DNA of 64,000 bases from Streptomyces sp. NBC_01717 (lineage in GTDB: Bacteria > Actinomycetota > Actinomycetes > Streptomycetales > Streptomycetaceae), in the NCBI RefSeq assembly GCF_036248255.1, contig NZ_CP109179.1, positions 682,001-746,000 on the forward strand, in the 5' to 3' direction. The notes under the pieces were generated by a model that was given only the letters and a program-made list of their open reading frames with translations, made no database searches and was not told the DNA's origin. Below, in pieces: positions 52,110-61,617 of this stretch (position 1 is its first letter; every line of letters begins with the position of its first letter). A program made the position numbers and the translations under genes.

Positions 52110-52890
52110 GACGTGGACCCGCGCACAGCGTCAGCCGGATCCGTCACGACTACCGGGCGTGGCAGGAGAAGGCCGAGGCGTACGTGCGCGAGCGTCGCGG
52201 CGATCAGCTGATCGAGATCGCCCTGGACAACGGTGCGCATTTCCTCGACGGGGCGGCCGCTGCAACCATGCGGCCGGCTGCCGCATGGAGTTGATCGTGC
52301 TGGGCGTACGAGCTGCCGACAGCCGTCTGGGCATCGCGGCCCGGTGCGCCGAGGTGGCCCGCATGGGCGGCACACCGCGGTTCACCTCGACCACCGCCCA
52401 CGAGGTGCCCTTCCGCGTTCTCGCCGATGTAGTCCGCGCGGCCGAGGACGAGCTGGGCATAGTCGACTCTGTCTCTGTCATCCGCGGGGACCTGACGGCT
52501 GTATACCGCAACGAGCGCACCCCGGGGCGGCGCCTGGGTGCAGCCTCCCCAGGGCGGGCACGCGGTGAAGGTGGAACAGCAGCGCCGGGTACGCCCCGGC
52601 CGAAGTCGGCGCAGTTGCTGGCCACACTGCAGCAGGTGCAGGGTGAGCTGCCGCAGTATCGGTCGGATCTGGTCGAGATCGCCGCGCTGGCCTGGCCTCT
52701 TATGCTCGTCCACCTGCAGCCGCGTGCCCTCGCCTCCACGGTCTCTACGGCGGCGCTGCCCGTCCTCCGTCATCGCCAAGGGCGCACATGCTCCGGCGAA
52801 CCTGTGTCAGGTGGTGGCGAAACTTCACGGGTTCGAGGACGCCCTCTCGCTCCTGCTGGTGATTCGGTCCGGGGCGAGGATCACCTGCTG
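52110..52890 (+). pseudogene. unidentified decayed gene(s)
   Basis: Coding-like plus-strand segments in different frames: IRHDYRAWQEKAEAYVRERR with LIEIALDNGAHFLDG, then LGIAARCAEVARMGGTPRFT with EVPFRVLADVVRAAEDELGI, then QGELPQYRSDLVEIAALAWP. I cannot place them in a family, and the frame changes make an intact product impossible. Confidence 0.3.
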
Positions 52891-53212
52891 CTGAGACCAG
52901 CAGTCGGACTGGCGGGTCGCCACTTCGGCCCCCACACTGCTCGCACACGAGGTTGGGACCGTCAAGCCCGTCGAGTCGACAGCATCCGGCGAGGCGCCCC
53001 GTGGCGGTATGTAGCGTTGTGCCCTGGACATCGTCGGGATGAAGTGCGAACCCGCCTATCTCGGTGCTGACGGCGAAACGTTCCGCGGGGCATTCGGGGT
53101 GGGAGGAGGAAGCGGTCTCCGCGCTTGTCCTGGGTGACCCGGTGGCGGCAGGGTACCGGTCAGCCTGACCTGCCCGGCACCCGCCTCCACACCCGGCCGA
53201 AAACCGCATCAC
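52825..53212 (-). pseudogene. conserved Streptomyces hypothetical, frameshifted
   Basis: The frame reads GGFALHPDDVQGTTLHTATG and RLAGCCRLDGLDGPNLVCEQ, then shifts by one base and continues GAEVATRQSDCWSQQQVILA to a stop at 52825. The CC...C..CG pattern suggests a metal-binding or redox fold. The family is common but uncharacterised. The start is unclear. Confidence 0.45.
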
Positions 53213-53404
53213 AGAAAGGGCGAGGCAACACGAGGAACAGCCCTCCGGAGCACGGAGTCAGATCGGCCACACGACTCACCGTACCAGGGTCAGCAATGTC
53301 CCGGACAAGAGGCTTGCAGTTGTAACCAGAGGCTCGTCATTTTCCATGCGCTTCTGCTGCTCATCTCCATGATCGAGGGGGACTTTGTTTTGCGCGCCCA
53401 TGCC

Positions 53405-53755
53405 GTAATGGCTGTCGTTCTCTCGGCCGGGCACGCTCGCTGCTCTGACCGCGCTCCCGGCCCAGGGGGCCGAATACCTCTGTACTGAAGGTCCGCGGCA
53501 GCCAGTACGACGCACCCGGCCCGGACTTCAACAAGGGTTCCTTAGGAGTACCTGACGGTCAAGAACTACTCGTCCGCCACGACCGTCAACCTCAAGGGCT
53601 ACGTCAAACTCCGTGGCGGCAACGGCGCCGACTCCGACGCCAAGAACGTCGTCTACCGCGACAACTGCAACTCCATGTGGAACGACGACAAGCACACGAT
53701 TTACCGCCACAAGCCCTCCGGCAGGGCTTCCGGCATGGTTTGGTCGGCGAGATGA
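53405..53755 (+). pseudogene. lamin-tail-domain secreted protein remnant
   Basis: Fragments match Streptomyces lamin tail domain (LTD) exported proteins: QYDAPGPDFN, then LTVKNYSSATTVNLKGY, then VKLRGGNGADSDAKNVVYRD and NCNSMWNDDKHTIYRHKPSG. A signal-peptide-like stretch (ALTALPAQGAEY) precedes it in another frame. The middle of the LTD, between GY and VKLRGG, is deleted. Non-functional. Confidence 0.6.
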
Positions 53756-53990
53756 GCGATCTCACTGCGGACAGCTTCGGCATATGGGTCAGGCTCTCCA
53801 CGAAACCCGCCGCGAGAGGGCCACCGGCACAGCGGCTTTCTGGTCCTGGCGGTGCATCAAGTCCAGGTCCCGATAGTCTCGGGTCTGTTCGTCGATCAGA
53901 GCGTCGATTCCCCATCCCCCACCGATCCACACATCCACCTTCGTCCTTCCGTAACAGAGCCAGGACGAACAACACGTCATCAGCTGTCAT
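53722..53990 (-). pseudogene. aminoglycoside nucleotidyltransferase-like remnant
   Basis: ATG 53990 opens MTADDVLFVLALLRKDEG. One base out, the sequence continues VDVWIGGGWGIDALIDEQTR and DYRDLDLMHRQDQKAAVPVA, the GGWGxDALxxxxTRxxxDLDL signature of ANT(2'')/LinA-like enzymes with the metal-binding DLDL. A second shift gives YAEAVRSEIAHLADQ. The frames are broken, so no resistance function is expected. Confidence 0.55.
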
Positions 53991-54059
53991 CACTCGACGC
54001 AGGCCGAAGCGTGTTGCAGAAGGCTTTGAGCCGGGCATTCCCCTCGCATGGGTGCGGTA

Positions 54060-54597
54060 TTGAGTGCTGAGCCGTTAAGGGTCGAGACGTTCACCGGTCT
54101 GCGGATGCGGCAGTTCGACGGGCTGCTGAAAGCTGTCCAGGAACGAGGTGGTGATGGTCCGCGGATCGGTCGTCCGCGGTGCCCGCCGCTGGCGGAACGG
54201 GTGCTGACAGTAGCTGTCTATACCGCACGAACCTCACCATGCGGCAGCTCGCACCGCTGTTCGGGATCTCGCCGGCGACCGTGTGCCGGGTGATCCGGCG
54301 ACTCGGTCCTCTCCTGGCCATCGAACCGGTCCGACGCCCGACCGATGCCACGGACCGGTTGTGGATCGTGGACGGCACACTAATCCCGGTGCGTGACCGG
54401 CAGGTCGGTGTCTCCAGCTGCGACCGACGGTTCTCGGCGAATGTGCAGGTCATCATCGACGCGGCCACGAAACTGGTCATCGCCACCGCTCGTCCCGCGC
54501 CCGGCAACCGAGCAGACGCCCGGGTATGGAGAGAATCCGGCCTGACCGAACACTGCCAGGACGTAACCGTGCACGCTTTCAGGCCTGTCCCGTAATC
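54060..54597 (+). pseudogene. IS5-family transposase, frameshifted and truncated
   Basis: LRVETFTGLRMRQFDGLLKA and ERGGDGPRIGRPRCPPLAER are the DUF/HTH start of this transposase group. Near 54220 the frame shifts, and TNLTMRQLAPLFGISPATVC then RLWIVDGTLIPVRD (first DDE Asp) and FSANVQVIIDAATKLVIATA follow. The gene ends abruptly at the MITE-like repeat at 54585, before the second catalytic Asp. Confidence 0.75.
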
Positions 54598-54737
54598 CCT
54601 GGCGGGCCCACGACGACAGCTACGGCACCTCGCCGCGTTGTCGGAACGCCCGAATACGCCCAGTATGAGGACGCACCTCCGCCTTGCGGTGCACCGCATC
54701 CGACGCCGCGCGCCGATCCACCAGGGATTACGGACAG
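54585..54737. repeat. MITE-like element with IS-type inverted ends
   Basis: CTGTCCCGTAATCCCTGG at 54585 and its near-exact complement ending at 54737 (one base shorter) enclose about 120 bp with no transposase. This small non-autonomous element truncates the IS5 transposase gene. The ends resemble those of Streptomyces IS5-group elements, which could mobilise it. Confidence 0.6.
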
Positions 54738-54914
54738 CCCTCAGAAGCGCCCACCCCGGGCAGCGAACGATTCCCCTCGGGTGGGACAGGACAGGCGAGG
54801 CGGGCCAGCTGTGGGGCAAGCCTGCAAGTAATGGTTTCCTGGCGCCTGTAAAGAGGGTGTGGTGGTGTCGCTTTTGGCCCCAGACGTCGACGCTTAAACG
54901 GGTAGCTTCCGATT

Positions 54915-55115
54915 ATGGCGATTGGCCCGGACTCAGAACGGCTGGCCCAGCCTGAGATGTCTCTGCCGCATCCCGAGATCACGTATATAGGGTGTGCTCG
55001 GTGCGGGACTCAGATCGCTGGTCTCGATGGCCGGTACGCGTGTGCGGGTTGCGGCTGGGTCAACGACTGGTCCGAAGGCCACAGTCCGCTCCCCGAGACC
55101 GGGCGCCAGGCGTGA
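54915..55115 (+). CDS. small zinc-ribbon-like protein (66 aa)
   Basis: The protein has a CARCG ... CAGCGW pair of CxxC knuckles separated by 11-12 residues (TQIAGLDGRYA), the usual spacing of a short zinc ribbon, followed by VNDWSEGHSPLP. I recall near-identical small proteins in other streptomycetes, which supports a real gene. There is no obvious ribosome-binding site; it may be leaderless. It stands alone, and the function is unknown, perhaps nucleic-acid binding. Confidence 0.55.
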   Translation: MAIGPDSERLAQPEMSLPHPEITYIGCARCGTQIAGLDGRYACAGCGWVNDWSEGHSPLPETGRQA

Positions 55116-55979
55116 ACTTTCCTCTCGCTGCGGGGCTCTGCCGGTCTGGAGCCGAGGTGGGAAGCATGGCGGCCGGCTGCCCGTGGCACGGGAGACCGGA
55201 CCAACAAATCCGCGGTTTCGTCGACCCCTCAACTCATTCCACCACCCACTTAACCTAGCGGTATTGAATCAGAAACGACCTGCCGCATGTCGAACCGAGG
55301 AACCGCAGAGCAGCGGAATCGCCAAGGGAATGTGGCATCCGTGGCGGGATTGCTTCGGTCGAGTCGGTTTGGGATGCGTGAATTCAACAGCCATGCGGAC
55401 GTGGCCCGTAAGGGCAGTATCGGTGCACTTTTGTGCACAGAGGCTGTACGTCAAATAGACCTTCGGCCATCGAGACGCACTTGTTAACGTCCCGTTTACT
55501 TAAAGCGTTCGCAAAGCGAGGCTAGTGTCTGTGTAAAGTATGGGGGCGACCTCATCCGAACGAGGCAACTGCCAAAGGTGATAGGGGAGTAGAGCATGCC
55601 GCTACGAGCGTGGCGCTGCTGCCCTGCCTGTTGTCGACCCTCAACTGCATCTGCCGAAACTGTTTCTGGAAGGTGCGGAAAGCGTGCGGAGTGCCGTCGC
55701 CGACTCCAGAGCATCACACAAACGTCGGGGACACATGCTTTGCCGACCGCCAAGGAACTCTGCTTAAGGGGGCAGATTTCACCGCTTTGGCAGCGTCTGT
55801 CTCTGGCGCCTCTCTCCACTGTCCAGGCATCCCTCAAGTCTTCCGACGCCCGGCGCGAGTGCTGTACGCCTGCGTGACGACAGGTGGTTACTGACACCGA
55901 CTTCTTTTTTCCTTCTTCTCGCATCAGAAAAGCTCGACTACATACGCCCCCCGTCTGCGACGGCAGGCGCCGGGGCGCA
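55116..55979. other. long intergenic region upstream of the carbonic anhydrase
   Basis: No gene is recognised. The AT-richer patch at 55480-55540 (TTGTTAACGTCCCGTTTACTT) looks promoter-like. At 55423-55440 the GTGCAC palindrome occurs twice around TTTT. A plus-strand frame from 55596 is open for about 93 codons but has no family match. Confidence 0.3.
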
Positions 55980-55994
55980 ATGGAGGACACCCAC

Positions 55995-56603
55995 ATGAAG
56001 ACCTTCATCGACCACGCCCGCGACTTCCGAACCCGGATCGCCGAACGGTACGAGGAGCGCGAGCGGTTCGCGCGACTCGCGCACGGCCAGGCACCGCAGG
56101 CGCTGTTCATCACCTGCTCCGACTCCAGGGTCATCCCCTCCCTGATCACCGGCGCCCAGCCGGGCGAACTCTTCGAGCTGCGCACCGCAGGCAACGCTGT
56201 ACCGGCATACGGCGACGGGCAGGGCCGCCCCGCCAGCGCCGAGGCCGCCACGATCGAATACGCGGTCTGCGTGCTCGGCGTCGCCGACATCGTCGTGTGC
56301 GGGCACTCGCACTGCGGCGCGGTCGGCGCCAAGGCGCGTGGCGACGACCTCGCCGCCGTCCCCGCCGTACGCGAGTGGCTGACCGAGCAACTGTCCGACG
56401 GACTCCCCGCCGACGACGGCCCGGACGTCGCGGCGGCCGTGCAGCGGCACGTACGGGCGCAACTGGCACGGCTGCGCGGCTATCCATGCGTGGCCGAGCG
56501 GATCGCGGCCGGGCAGCTGGGCCTGCACGGCTGGTTCTACGAGGTCCACACCGGGCTCGTGCTCGCGCACGACCCGTCCGTCGACGCCTACCTCCCCCTG
56601 TGA
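55995..56603 (+). CDS. beta-class carbonic anhydrase
   Basis: The 202-aa enzyme interconverts CO2 and bicarbonate. The zinc site is visible: Cys in ALFITCSDSRVIPSL (with the Asp-Arg dyad of SDSR), then His and Cys in VVCGHSHCGAVGA. The conserved LRTAGNAVPAYG follows SDSR. ATG 55995 is preceded by GGAGG; an in-frame ATG at 55980 is less likely. The stop overlaps the GTG of the SulP gene (GTGA), so the two are co-translated. CA-SulP pairs are known in bacteria and suggest bicarbonate uptake or pH balance. Confidence 0.93.
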   Translation: MKTFIDHARDFRTRIAERYEERERFARLAHGQAPQALFITCSDSRVIPSLITGAQPGELFELRTAGNAVPAYGDGQGRPASAEAATIEYAVCVLGVADIVVCGHSHCGAVGAKARGDDLAAVPAVREWLTEQLSDGLPADDGPDVAAAVQRHVRAQLARLRGYPCVAERIAAGQLGLHGWFYEVHTGLVLAHDPSVDAYLPL

Positions 56604-58081
56604 GCCGCGGCATGCGACCTCTCCATCAAGCGGGCCGGCTGCGCGCGGACTTCACGGCCTCCCTCGTGGTCTTCCTGGTCGCCCTGCCGTTGTGCGTAGG
56701 TGTGGCCGTCGCCTCCGGCGTGCCGGCCGAGCTGGGGCTGATCACCGGCATCGTCGGCGGTCTGGTGACCGGATCCTTACCGGGCAGCAGCCTGCAGGTG
56801 TCCGGCCCGGCGGCCGGGCTGACGGTTCTGGTCTACGAGGCGGTCCACGAGTTCGGGCTCCCGGCGCTCGGCGTGCTGGTACTGGCCGCGGGCGTGCTAC
56901 AGCTGGCCATGGGCGCGCTGCGGCTCGGCCGCTGGTTCCGGGCGATCTCCGTGGCCGTCGTGCAGGGCATGCTCGCAGGCATCGGACTCGTACTGATCGC
57001 CGGGCAGGTGTACGCACTGGCCGACGCCAAGGCGCCCGCCAGCGGCTCGGCCAAGATCGCCGGAATGCCGGGTCTGGTCACCGCCACCGCCGGGTCGGGG
57101 ACCGCCCTGACCGCGCTCGCCATCGGCGGCGGGACAGTCGCCGTGCTCGTGCTCTGGCCAAGGATTCCCGGCGCCGCCCGGCTGCTGCCGGGCCCTCTGG
57201 CGGCGGTCGCGCTGGCCACCGGGGCGGCCGTCCTGTTCGGCCTGCCAGTCGCCCGTGTCGAGGTCAAGGGCCTGCTGGAGGCCGTACAGGCGCCGGGCGG
57301 CCCGCCGTTCGCGCAGCTGGCGAGTCTGCCGGTGATCGGCACGGTGCTGGCCTTCACGCTGATCGCCTCCGCCGAGAGCCTGTTCAGTGCGGCCGCAGTT
57401 GACCGGCTGCACGACGGGCCACGTACGGACTACGACAAGGAGCTGATGGCCCAGGGCGCGGGCAACGCCGTCTGCGGGGCGCTCGGGGCCCTACCGATGA
57501 CCGCAGTGATCGTGCGGAGCGCCGCCAACGTCCAGGCCGGGGCCCACACGAAGTGGTCGCGGGTGCTGCACGGCATGTGGCTGCTGCTATTCGCTGCGCT
57601 GCTGCCTGGCGCGCTCGGGGTAATCCCGGTAGCGACGCTGGCAGGGGTGCTGGTGCACGCGGGGTGGAAGCTCGTCCCGGTCAAGGATCTGGTGACGCTA
57701 TGGCGCGAGCACCGGGGCGAGGCGGTCGTCCTCGTGGTGACGGCGGTGGCGATCGTGGCCGCCAACATGTTCGAGGGCGTGCTGATCGGTCTGCTGATGG
57801 CAGTGATCAAGACAGCGTGGGAAACCTCGCACACGCATGTCGAGATCGACGACAAGGACGGAGGCCCCATCGTCGTGCACATCCTCGGCAACGCCACCTT
57901 CCTGCGGCTGCCGAAGTTGCTGGACCAGCTGGAGTCGCTGCCGCGCGACCGCGCCATGGAGCTGGACCTGCGGCGCTTGCGGCATCTGGACCAGGCCTGC
58001 GGCATGGCACTTGTCGGCTGGGCCGAGCGGCACAACGCGGAGGGAGTGACGCCGGTGAGAGTACAGCGAATGCCAGCCTGA
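56600..58081 (+). CDS. SulP-family anion (probably bicarbonate) transporter with STAS domain
   Basis: This is an integral membrane protein of 493 aa from GTG 56600 (ATG 56612 is an alternative). The N-terminal motif FTASLVVFLVALPLCVGVAV and the SulP signature region GLITGIVGGLVTGSLPGSSL with VSGPAAGLTVLVYEAV are followed by about ten further helices (for example GMLAGIGLVLIAGQVYA). FTLIASAESLFSAAAVDRLH holds the conserved AxExL motif. The C-terminal cytoplasmic part (about 415-490) is STAS-like (IVVHILGNATFLRLPKL). Its coupling to carbonic anhydrase argues for bicarbonate rather than sulphate, but specificity cannot be read from sequence alone. Confidence 0.9.
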   Translation: MSRGMRPLHQAGRLRADFTASLVVFLVALPLCVGVAVASGVPAELGLITGIVGGLVTGSLPGSSLQVSGPAAGLTVLVYEAVHEFGLPALGVLVLAAGVLQLAMGALRLGRWFRAISVAVVQGMLAGIGLVLIAGQVYALADAKAPASGSAKIAGMPGLVTATAGSGTALTALAIGGGTVAVLVLWPRIPGAARLLPGPLAAVALATGAAVLFGLPVARVEVKGLLEAVQAPGGPPFAQLASLPVIGTVLAFTLIASAESLFSAAAVDRLHDGPRTDYDKELMAQGAGNAVCGALGALPMTAVIVRSAANVQAGAHTKWSRVLHGMWLLLFAALLPGALGVIPVATLAGVLVHAGWKLVPVKDLVTLWREHRGEAVVLVVTAVAIVAANMFEGVLIGLLMAVIKTAWETSHTHVEIDDKDGGPIVVHILGNATFLRLPKLLDQLESLPRDRAMELDLRRLRHLDQACGMALVGWAERHNAEGVTPVRVQRMPA

Positions 58082-58149
58082 CCTGTTGCGGCATGTAAGT
58101 TCCTGAGGCGGCCCGGCCCCGGCCCTAACACCGGTTCCGGGCCTGCTCA

Positions 58150-58560
58150 AGGTCATGTGATCCTGCGTCCGCCTCTGCCGACTGCAGGGTGCAGGTCCTT
58201 GCGGTGGGCGAGGCGGGTCGGCGAGCTCCCTCGCGCGGCGGGGGCTGGACAGCGCGCGGGACTACGCCGCCCCGAAGCTGATCTGCGCGTGGCCGTCGCC
58301 GTCGGCGATGTACACCACGGCCTCGCCGTCCAGGATCACGCCGGGCGGGAGACTCATGGCGTCCAGGGCGAGATCCATCCAGCGCTGACGTCACGGCCGC
58401 TCCGACTGCAGTCGGACGTTATCCCGGTGCGCCACAGCACAGTCCGGTGGGCTTCGACCTTGATCTCATACGCCCACGGCCCGATCGGCAGCTGCGGCAC
58501 GGGCCGCGCTGAGGGACCGGGCCCTGCAGTGAAATTCACCCTGCGCCGTCAACTCGCCAG
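58150..58560 (-). pseudogene. ATP-dependent DNA ligase (LigD-type) N-terminal remnant
   Basis: PQLPIGPWAYEIKVEAHRTV with LWRTG corresponds to the adenylation region of LigD/LigC-type ligases, where WAYExKWDGxR is usual. Here the catalytic Lys lies in YEIKVEAHR, with the WDG replaced. SRSGRDVSAGW follows, then in another frame SLPPGVILDGEAVVYIADGD (motif III, LDGEAV). At least one frameshift and the loss of the rest make it dead. Confidence 0.65.
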
Positions 58561-58578
58561 CGGGCAGCGTCCCGGGCT

Positions 58579-59150
58579 ATGCACATCGATCTCGACACCG
58601 CTCAGGCGTGGGAGCGGCTGCGAGCCGGCCGCTGGAATCCACCGGGCAGAGCCGACGCCGGCTCCCGCCGCAAGCTACGCGGCAGACCTCGAACAGGCGG
58701 AGCAGACGTTCCGGGCCGCCGCCGCTAGGAACCGCGACCCGTCCCATGCAGGTCTTCTACGGCCTCACCCAGGCCGGCCGCGCCATTGCGGCCGCCGCGG
58801 TGACCCTCAAGGGCCAAGACTGGAACCTCGCCTCCCACGGTATCAAGGCCACAGGGTTCCACCTGCCCTTCCCCGACATCGAGATCCGCACCGACCAGCC
58901 CGGCACCCAGGACAGTTTCGTGAAGGTCAGCGAAGTCCTCGACTCCCCGGTGTGGCAGAGGGACCCGGTGCGCTCGGAGGACGTGTGGGCCTCTTGCCCC
59001 CGAACCACCGCTACCCCCTCACCGCCAGAGATCGGCTCACTCCGCTGTACGCGGACGAAATGAGTCTGGGCACGCACGAGCGCTCTCTGCTGAGCGTCCA
59101 CGTGTGCTACTTCCCCAACCGGTCATCGACGCCGGCACCCGCGGTGTGCT
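58579..59150 (+). pseudogene. YaaC-like protein, multiply frameshifted
   Basis: The order of motifs follows Streptomyces YaaC-like proteins: MHIDLDTAQAWERLRAGRWN (ATG 58579), then LEQAEQTFRAAAA, then RPMQVFYGLTQAGRAIAAAA and LKGQDWNLASHGIKATGFHL, then HRYPLTARDRLTPLYADEMS, then PVIDAGTRGVLGD. Each lies in a different frame from its neighbour, so at least three or four indels have accumulated. The family function is unknown. Confidence 0.7.
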
Positions 59151-60576
59151 CGGAGACCAGGGCTGCGATGGCCAGGTGGGTCTCATCGTGGCATTCACGG
59201 CGGGCGAGGGACCGCTGGAAGGGCAGCCACTGCTGGTGCTCTGCGTTCGAGTGCTCGACGCAGATTCGCTCGGAGGACTGCTGCTTGCGGGCATCCTTCC
59301 AGGCGGTGATCTCCTTGGCCGGGGCGTCTTTCTGCTGTACAGGGGTGGTGGGCTGGCTCTCGGCGTTGTGGGCAGGGACAGGCGGGTCCAGAAGCGCCCG
59401 GGCACGCTTGGAGCTGAGACTGAGGCGCTGCAGGGCTTGAGCCCGGCCCAGGCCGAGACGAGTGAGGAATTCGATTTCATAACGCAGTAGTTCAGGTGTC
59501 CATACCCGGGTTTGTCTGTGTGTGCGAGTGCCGGACGGGAATTCGGCGGGATGGTCGATGGTGTGCTCTTCCCAGGCCAGTGGTGGCGCCCAGCCCTTGT
59601 CTGCAGCGCGCCTGCGCCCTGTGACGGAGGGGCCGGGGCGATGGGACAGTTCGCTCCAGGCTGCCAGGACCGAGCTCCGTTGAATCGAGGTAGATCTCTG
59701 GGTGCGGAGCAGATCGCACAGGGACCTGGGTGTGGTGCCCCCGGCCCGGCCGATGGATGCCAGGGTCCAGCCGAGAGCGCACAGGGCCTGGACACGTCGT
59801 ATCAAGCCGGTGGTGGTGACGCCTGCGTGGCGAGGGAAGGCTGGTGCCGGCAGATCGGTCACTGCCAGCACTCGTGCCGCGATGTTGCGGTTGATACCGC
59901 GCGCGGGGTCTTGGGCGTGGTCGGCGAGAGCGGCGGCAAGGGTGGAAGGATTGACGCCTGCGGTCCGGGCGATGAGCGCGAGGCCAGCACCGTCGTAACG
60001 CAGTTGGAGATGGCGTACATGGGTGGCGACGGGTGCGGCATCGACAGTGTCACAGCGCCGCGCTTGTCCTTCGGGGAGAGGAGCGCCGCTGCCAAGGGCG
60101 AGGAGCCGATCGGCGGCCGAGGCCTGGATGCGGCGGGAGCGCCCGGCCTCCACGTCTTTGAGCGCCGCTGCCAGCGTGCTCGGTGTCATCCCCGCTGCCC
60201 GCGCCAGCACGGACATCGACAAGCCAGGGTGGGACGTCATCAGGTGGCGGATGTGCCGCATTGCGGGAGCAGCGTCGGTGGACCGGCCACCGTATCCGCA
60301 TCCGGGCTGCGGCAGATCGGCCACCCCGACCGCCAGCAGCCTGTCCGCCAGCACGCGCGAGACCGCCCGACCTTCACCACCACCGCGAGCCGCATCATGC
60401 AACAGCGACTTCACCGTCGAAGCGGCCACGCCAGCACACCGCGCGACCGCCGCCACCGACACGTCCGGACGCTGCTCCAGCAGACCCTGGACATGAACGA
60501 ACACCGGCCGCGCGCTGACGCGACCGTTACCCGAGGCAGGGATGGAAGCCAAAGAGTTAACCAGTTCGTGGGACAC
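59107..60576 (-). CDS. multi-helix-turn-helix DNA-binding protein (489 aa)
   Basis: The protein has at least three tandem ~70-aa units of the same plan: HVQGLLEQRPDVSVAAVARC, HIRHLMTSHPGLSMSVLARA and HVRHLQLRYDGAGLALIART, each followed by an AGVxxSTLxxxL recognition-helix-like segment and a RIxxxxADRLLAL segment. A fourth, divergent unit (LIRRVQALCALGWTLASIGR) continues into GWAPPLAWEEHTIDHPAE. A further HTH-like part (LLRYEIEFLTRLGLGRAQAL) precedes a long tail. It resembles actinophage and actinobacterial multi-HTH proteins without a firm name. GTG 60576 has no strong ribosome-binding site. It is probably a repressor or nucleoid-type DNA-binding protein. Confidence 0.65.
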   Translation of the reverse strand: MSHELVNSLASIPASGNGRVSARPVFVHVQGLLEQRPDVSVAAVARCAGVAASTVKSLLHDAARGGGEGRAVSRVLADRLLAVGVADLPQPGCGYGGRSTDAAPAMRHIRHLMTSHPGLSMSVLARAAGMTPSTLAAALKDVEAGRSRRIQASAADRLLALGSGAPLPEGQARRCDTVDAAPVATHVRHLQLRYDGAGLALIARTAGVNPSTLAAALADHAQDPARGINRNIAARVLAVTDLPAPAFPRHAGVTTTGLIRRVQALCALGWTLASIGRAGGTTPRSLCDLLRTQRSTSIQRSSVLAAWSELSHRPGPSVTGRRRAADKGWAPPLAWEEHTIDHPAEFPSGTRTHRQTRVWTPELLRYEIEFLTRLGLGRAQALQRLSLSSKRARALLDPPVPAHNAESQPTTPVQQKDAPAKEITAWKDARKQQSSERICVEHSNAEHQQWLPFQRSLARRECHDETHLAIAALVSEHTAGAGVDDRLGK

Positions 60577-60757
60577 GGGAGCAGCCAGGCATGGGCGCGG
60601 GCACTCTTCGCCCGCCGCGCGGCACTCACCGGCCCGACTTTACACAGCGGATCCGCCGACTGCGGCGGGGATACCACCCGTTCAGCGGCGATGTACTCCT
60701 GCCGTCGCTGATAGAGGGCGGGGATTGTGATCGGGCGGGTGCGTGGTGGGTTGTGCG

Positions 60758-61292
60758 TCATCGAGGCAGGACAGGCGCGATCGGTACGGGTTGGCCTCGT
60801 GCCGCCTCAAGGAGACGGGGCTCGTCTCCACTAGCCAGGGACCCCGCTGCGTCGCATTCTTTGCATGCTGTTGTGCGAGGCTGGCCAAGCCCGGTGAGGG
60901 CCTGTTCCCGGTTCAGCCTCTGTCCGCCGGGTGCGCAGCCGATGACGTGGACGAGCGTGGCGCCTGGATGGCCAGGTCGATGTGGCAGATGGTGAACCAT
61001 CCAGGCCGGCTCCACATTCCTGGTCAGGACGCTGGCTGCCGAGGACAGGCGATAGTGGGTACCTGCCCGAAGGAGACACCCAGAACAGGCGTGCTTGCGC
61101 GGGACTTATCCAGGCCCGATGCTCGACCGGTTCCACACCATCGCTCGCGCTGCCCGGCCACATCATGACGCCGATGTGATATCGCCAGCCGTCCCGCACC
61201 TGCCGACGGGCATGAAGCCGCGCTCGTAGCTCCTGGCTATCTGGCAGCACGACAACAATGGGCGGCGGCTGAGGGCTCTCGTCCTGGTTCAC
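60758..61292 (-). pseudogene. DUF6233-like protein, frameshifted
   Basis: ATG 61292 opens MNQDESPQPPPIVVVLPDSQ and LHARRQVRDGWRYHIGVMMW, with similarity to the start of DUF6233-type proteins. After about 61080 the frame changes, and VEPAWMVHHLPHRPGHPGAT, LVHVIGCAPGG and CKECDAAGSL follow in another frame (His/Cys-containing PHRPGxPGxxLVH motif). A frameshift has inactivated it. The function is unknown. Confidence 0.5.
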
Positions 61293-61617
61293 ACGGTCAC
61301 ACCGCCGTCAACGATGACCAGGGCCCCTGATGGGCAGCTGATCTCTCCGAGCCTGAAGATCTCTTCCATGGCGCGCGAGTCTACGATCGCCCCTCCGGCC
61401 GCCAGCATGCGCATCAGGACGATCCCGAGACATGAATGCCCGGGCTTGAGTGAGACGCATCGGCTCTCAGTGTCTCAGCCGAGTCCGGGCACTGCAGGTC
61501 AGGGCCCTGTCACGCCCGAACTTATCTGAGACAGGACACCTGCGCTTTGCTGGACACCTACTACTCATCTGCGCGTCGCACCGAGTGATTCATGCCTGAT
61601 GCAGCAACAACTCTGCT
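61293..61617. other. intergenic; possible ferredoxin-like scrap
   Basis: No complete gene. On the minus strand near 61310-61390 the peptide ISCPSGALVIVDGG recalls the last Cys-Pro-xx-Ala motif of a small ferredoxin, but nothing upstream supports it. Confidence 0.25.

Noticed and set aside
55596..55877. Plus-strand frames upstream of the carbonic anhydrase
   Set aside because: Three overlapping frames are open together, and none shows a recognisable protein.
61300..61390. Ferredoxin C-terminus on the minus strand (ISCPSGALVI)
   Set aside because: Only one short motif; no other cluster-binding Cys or start could be found.
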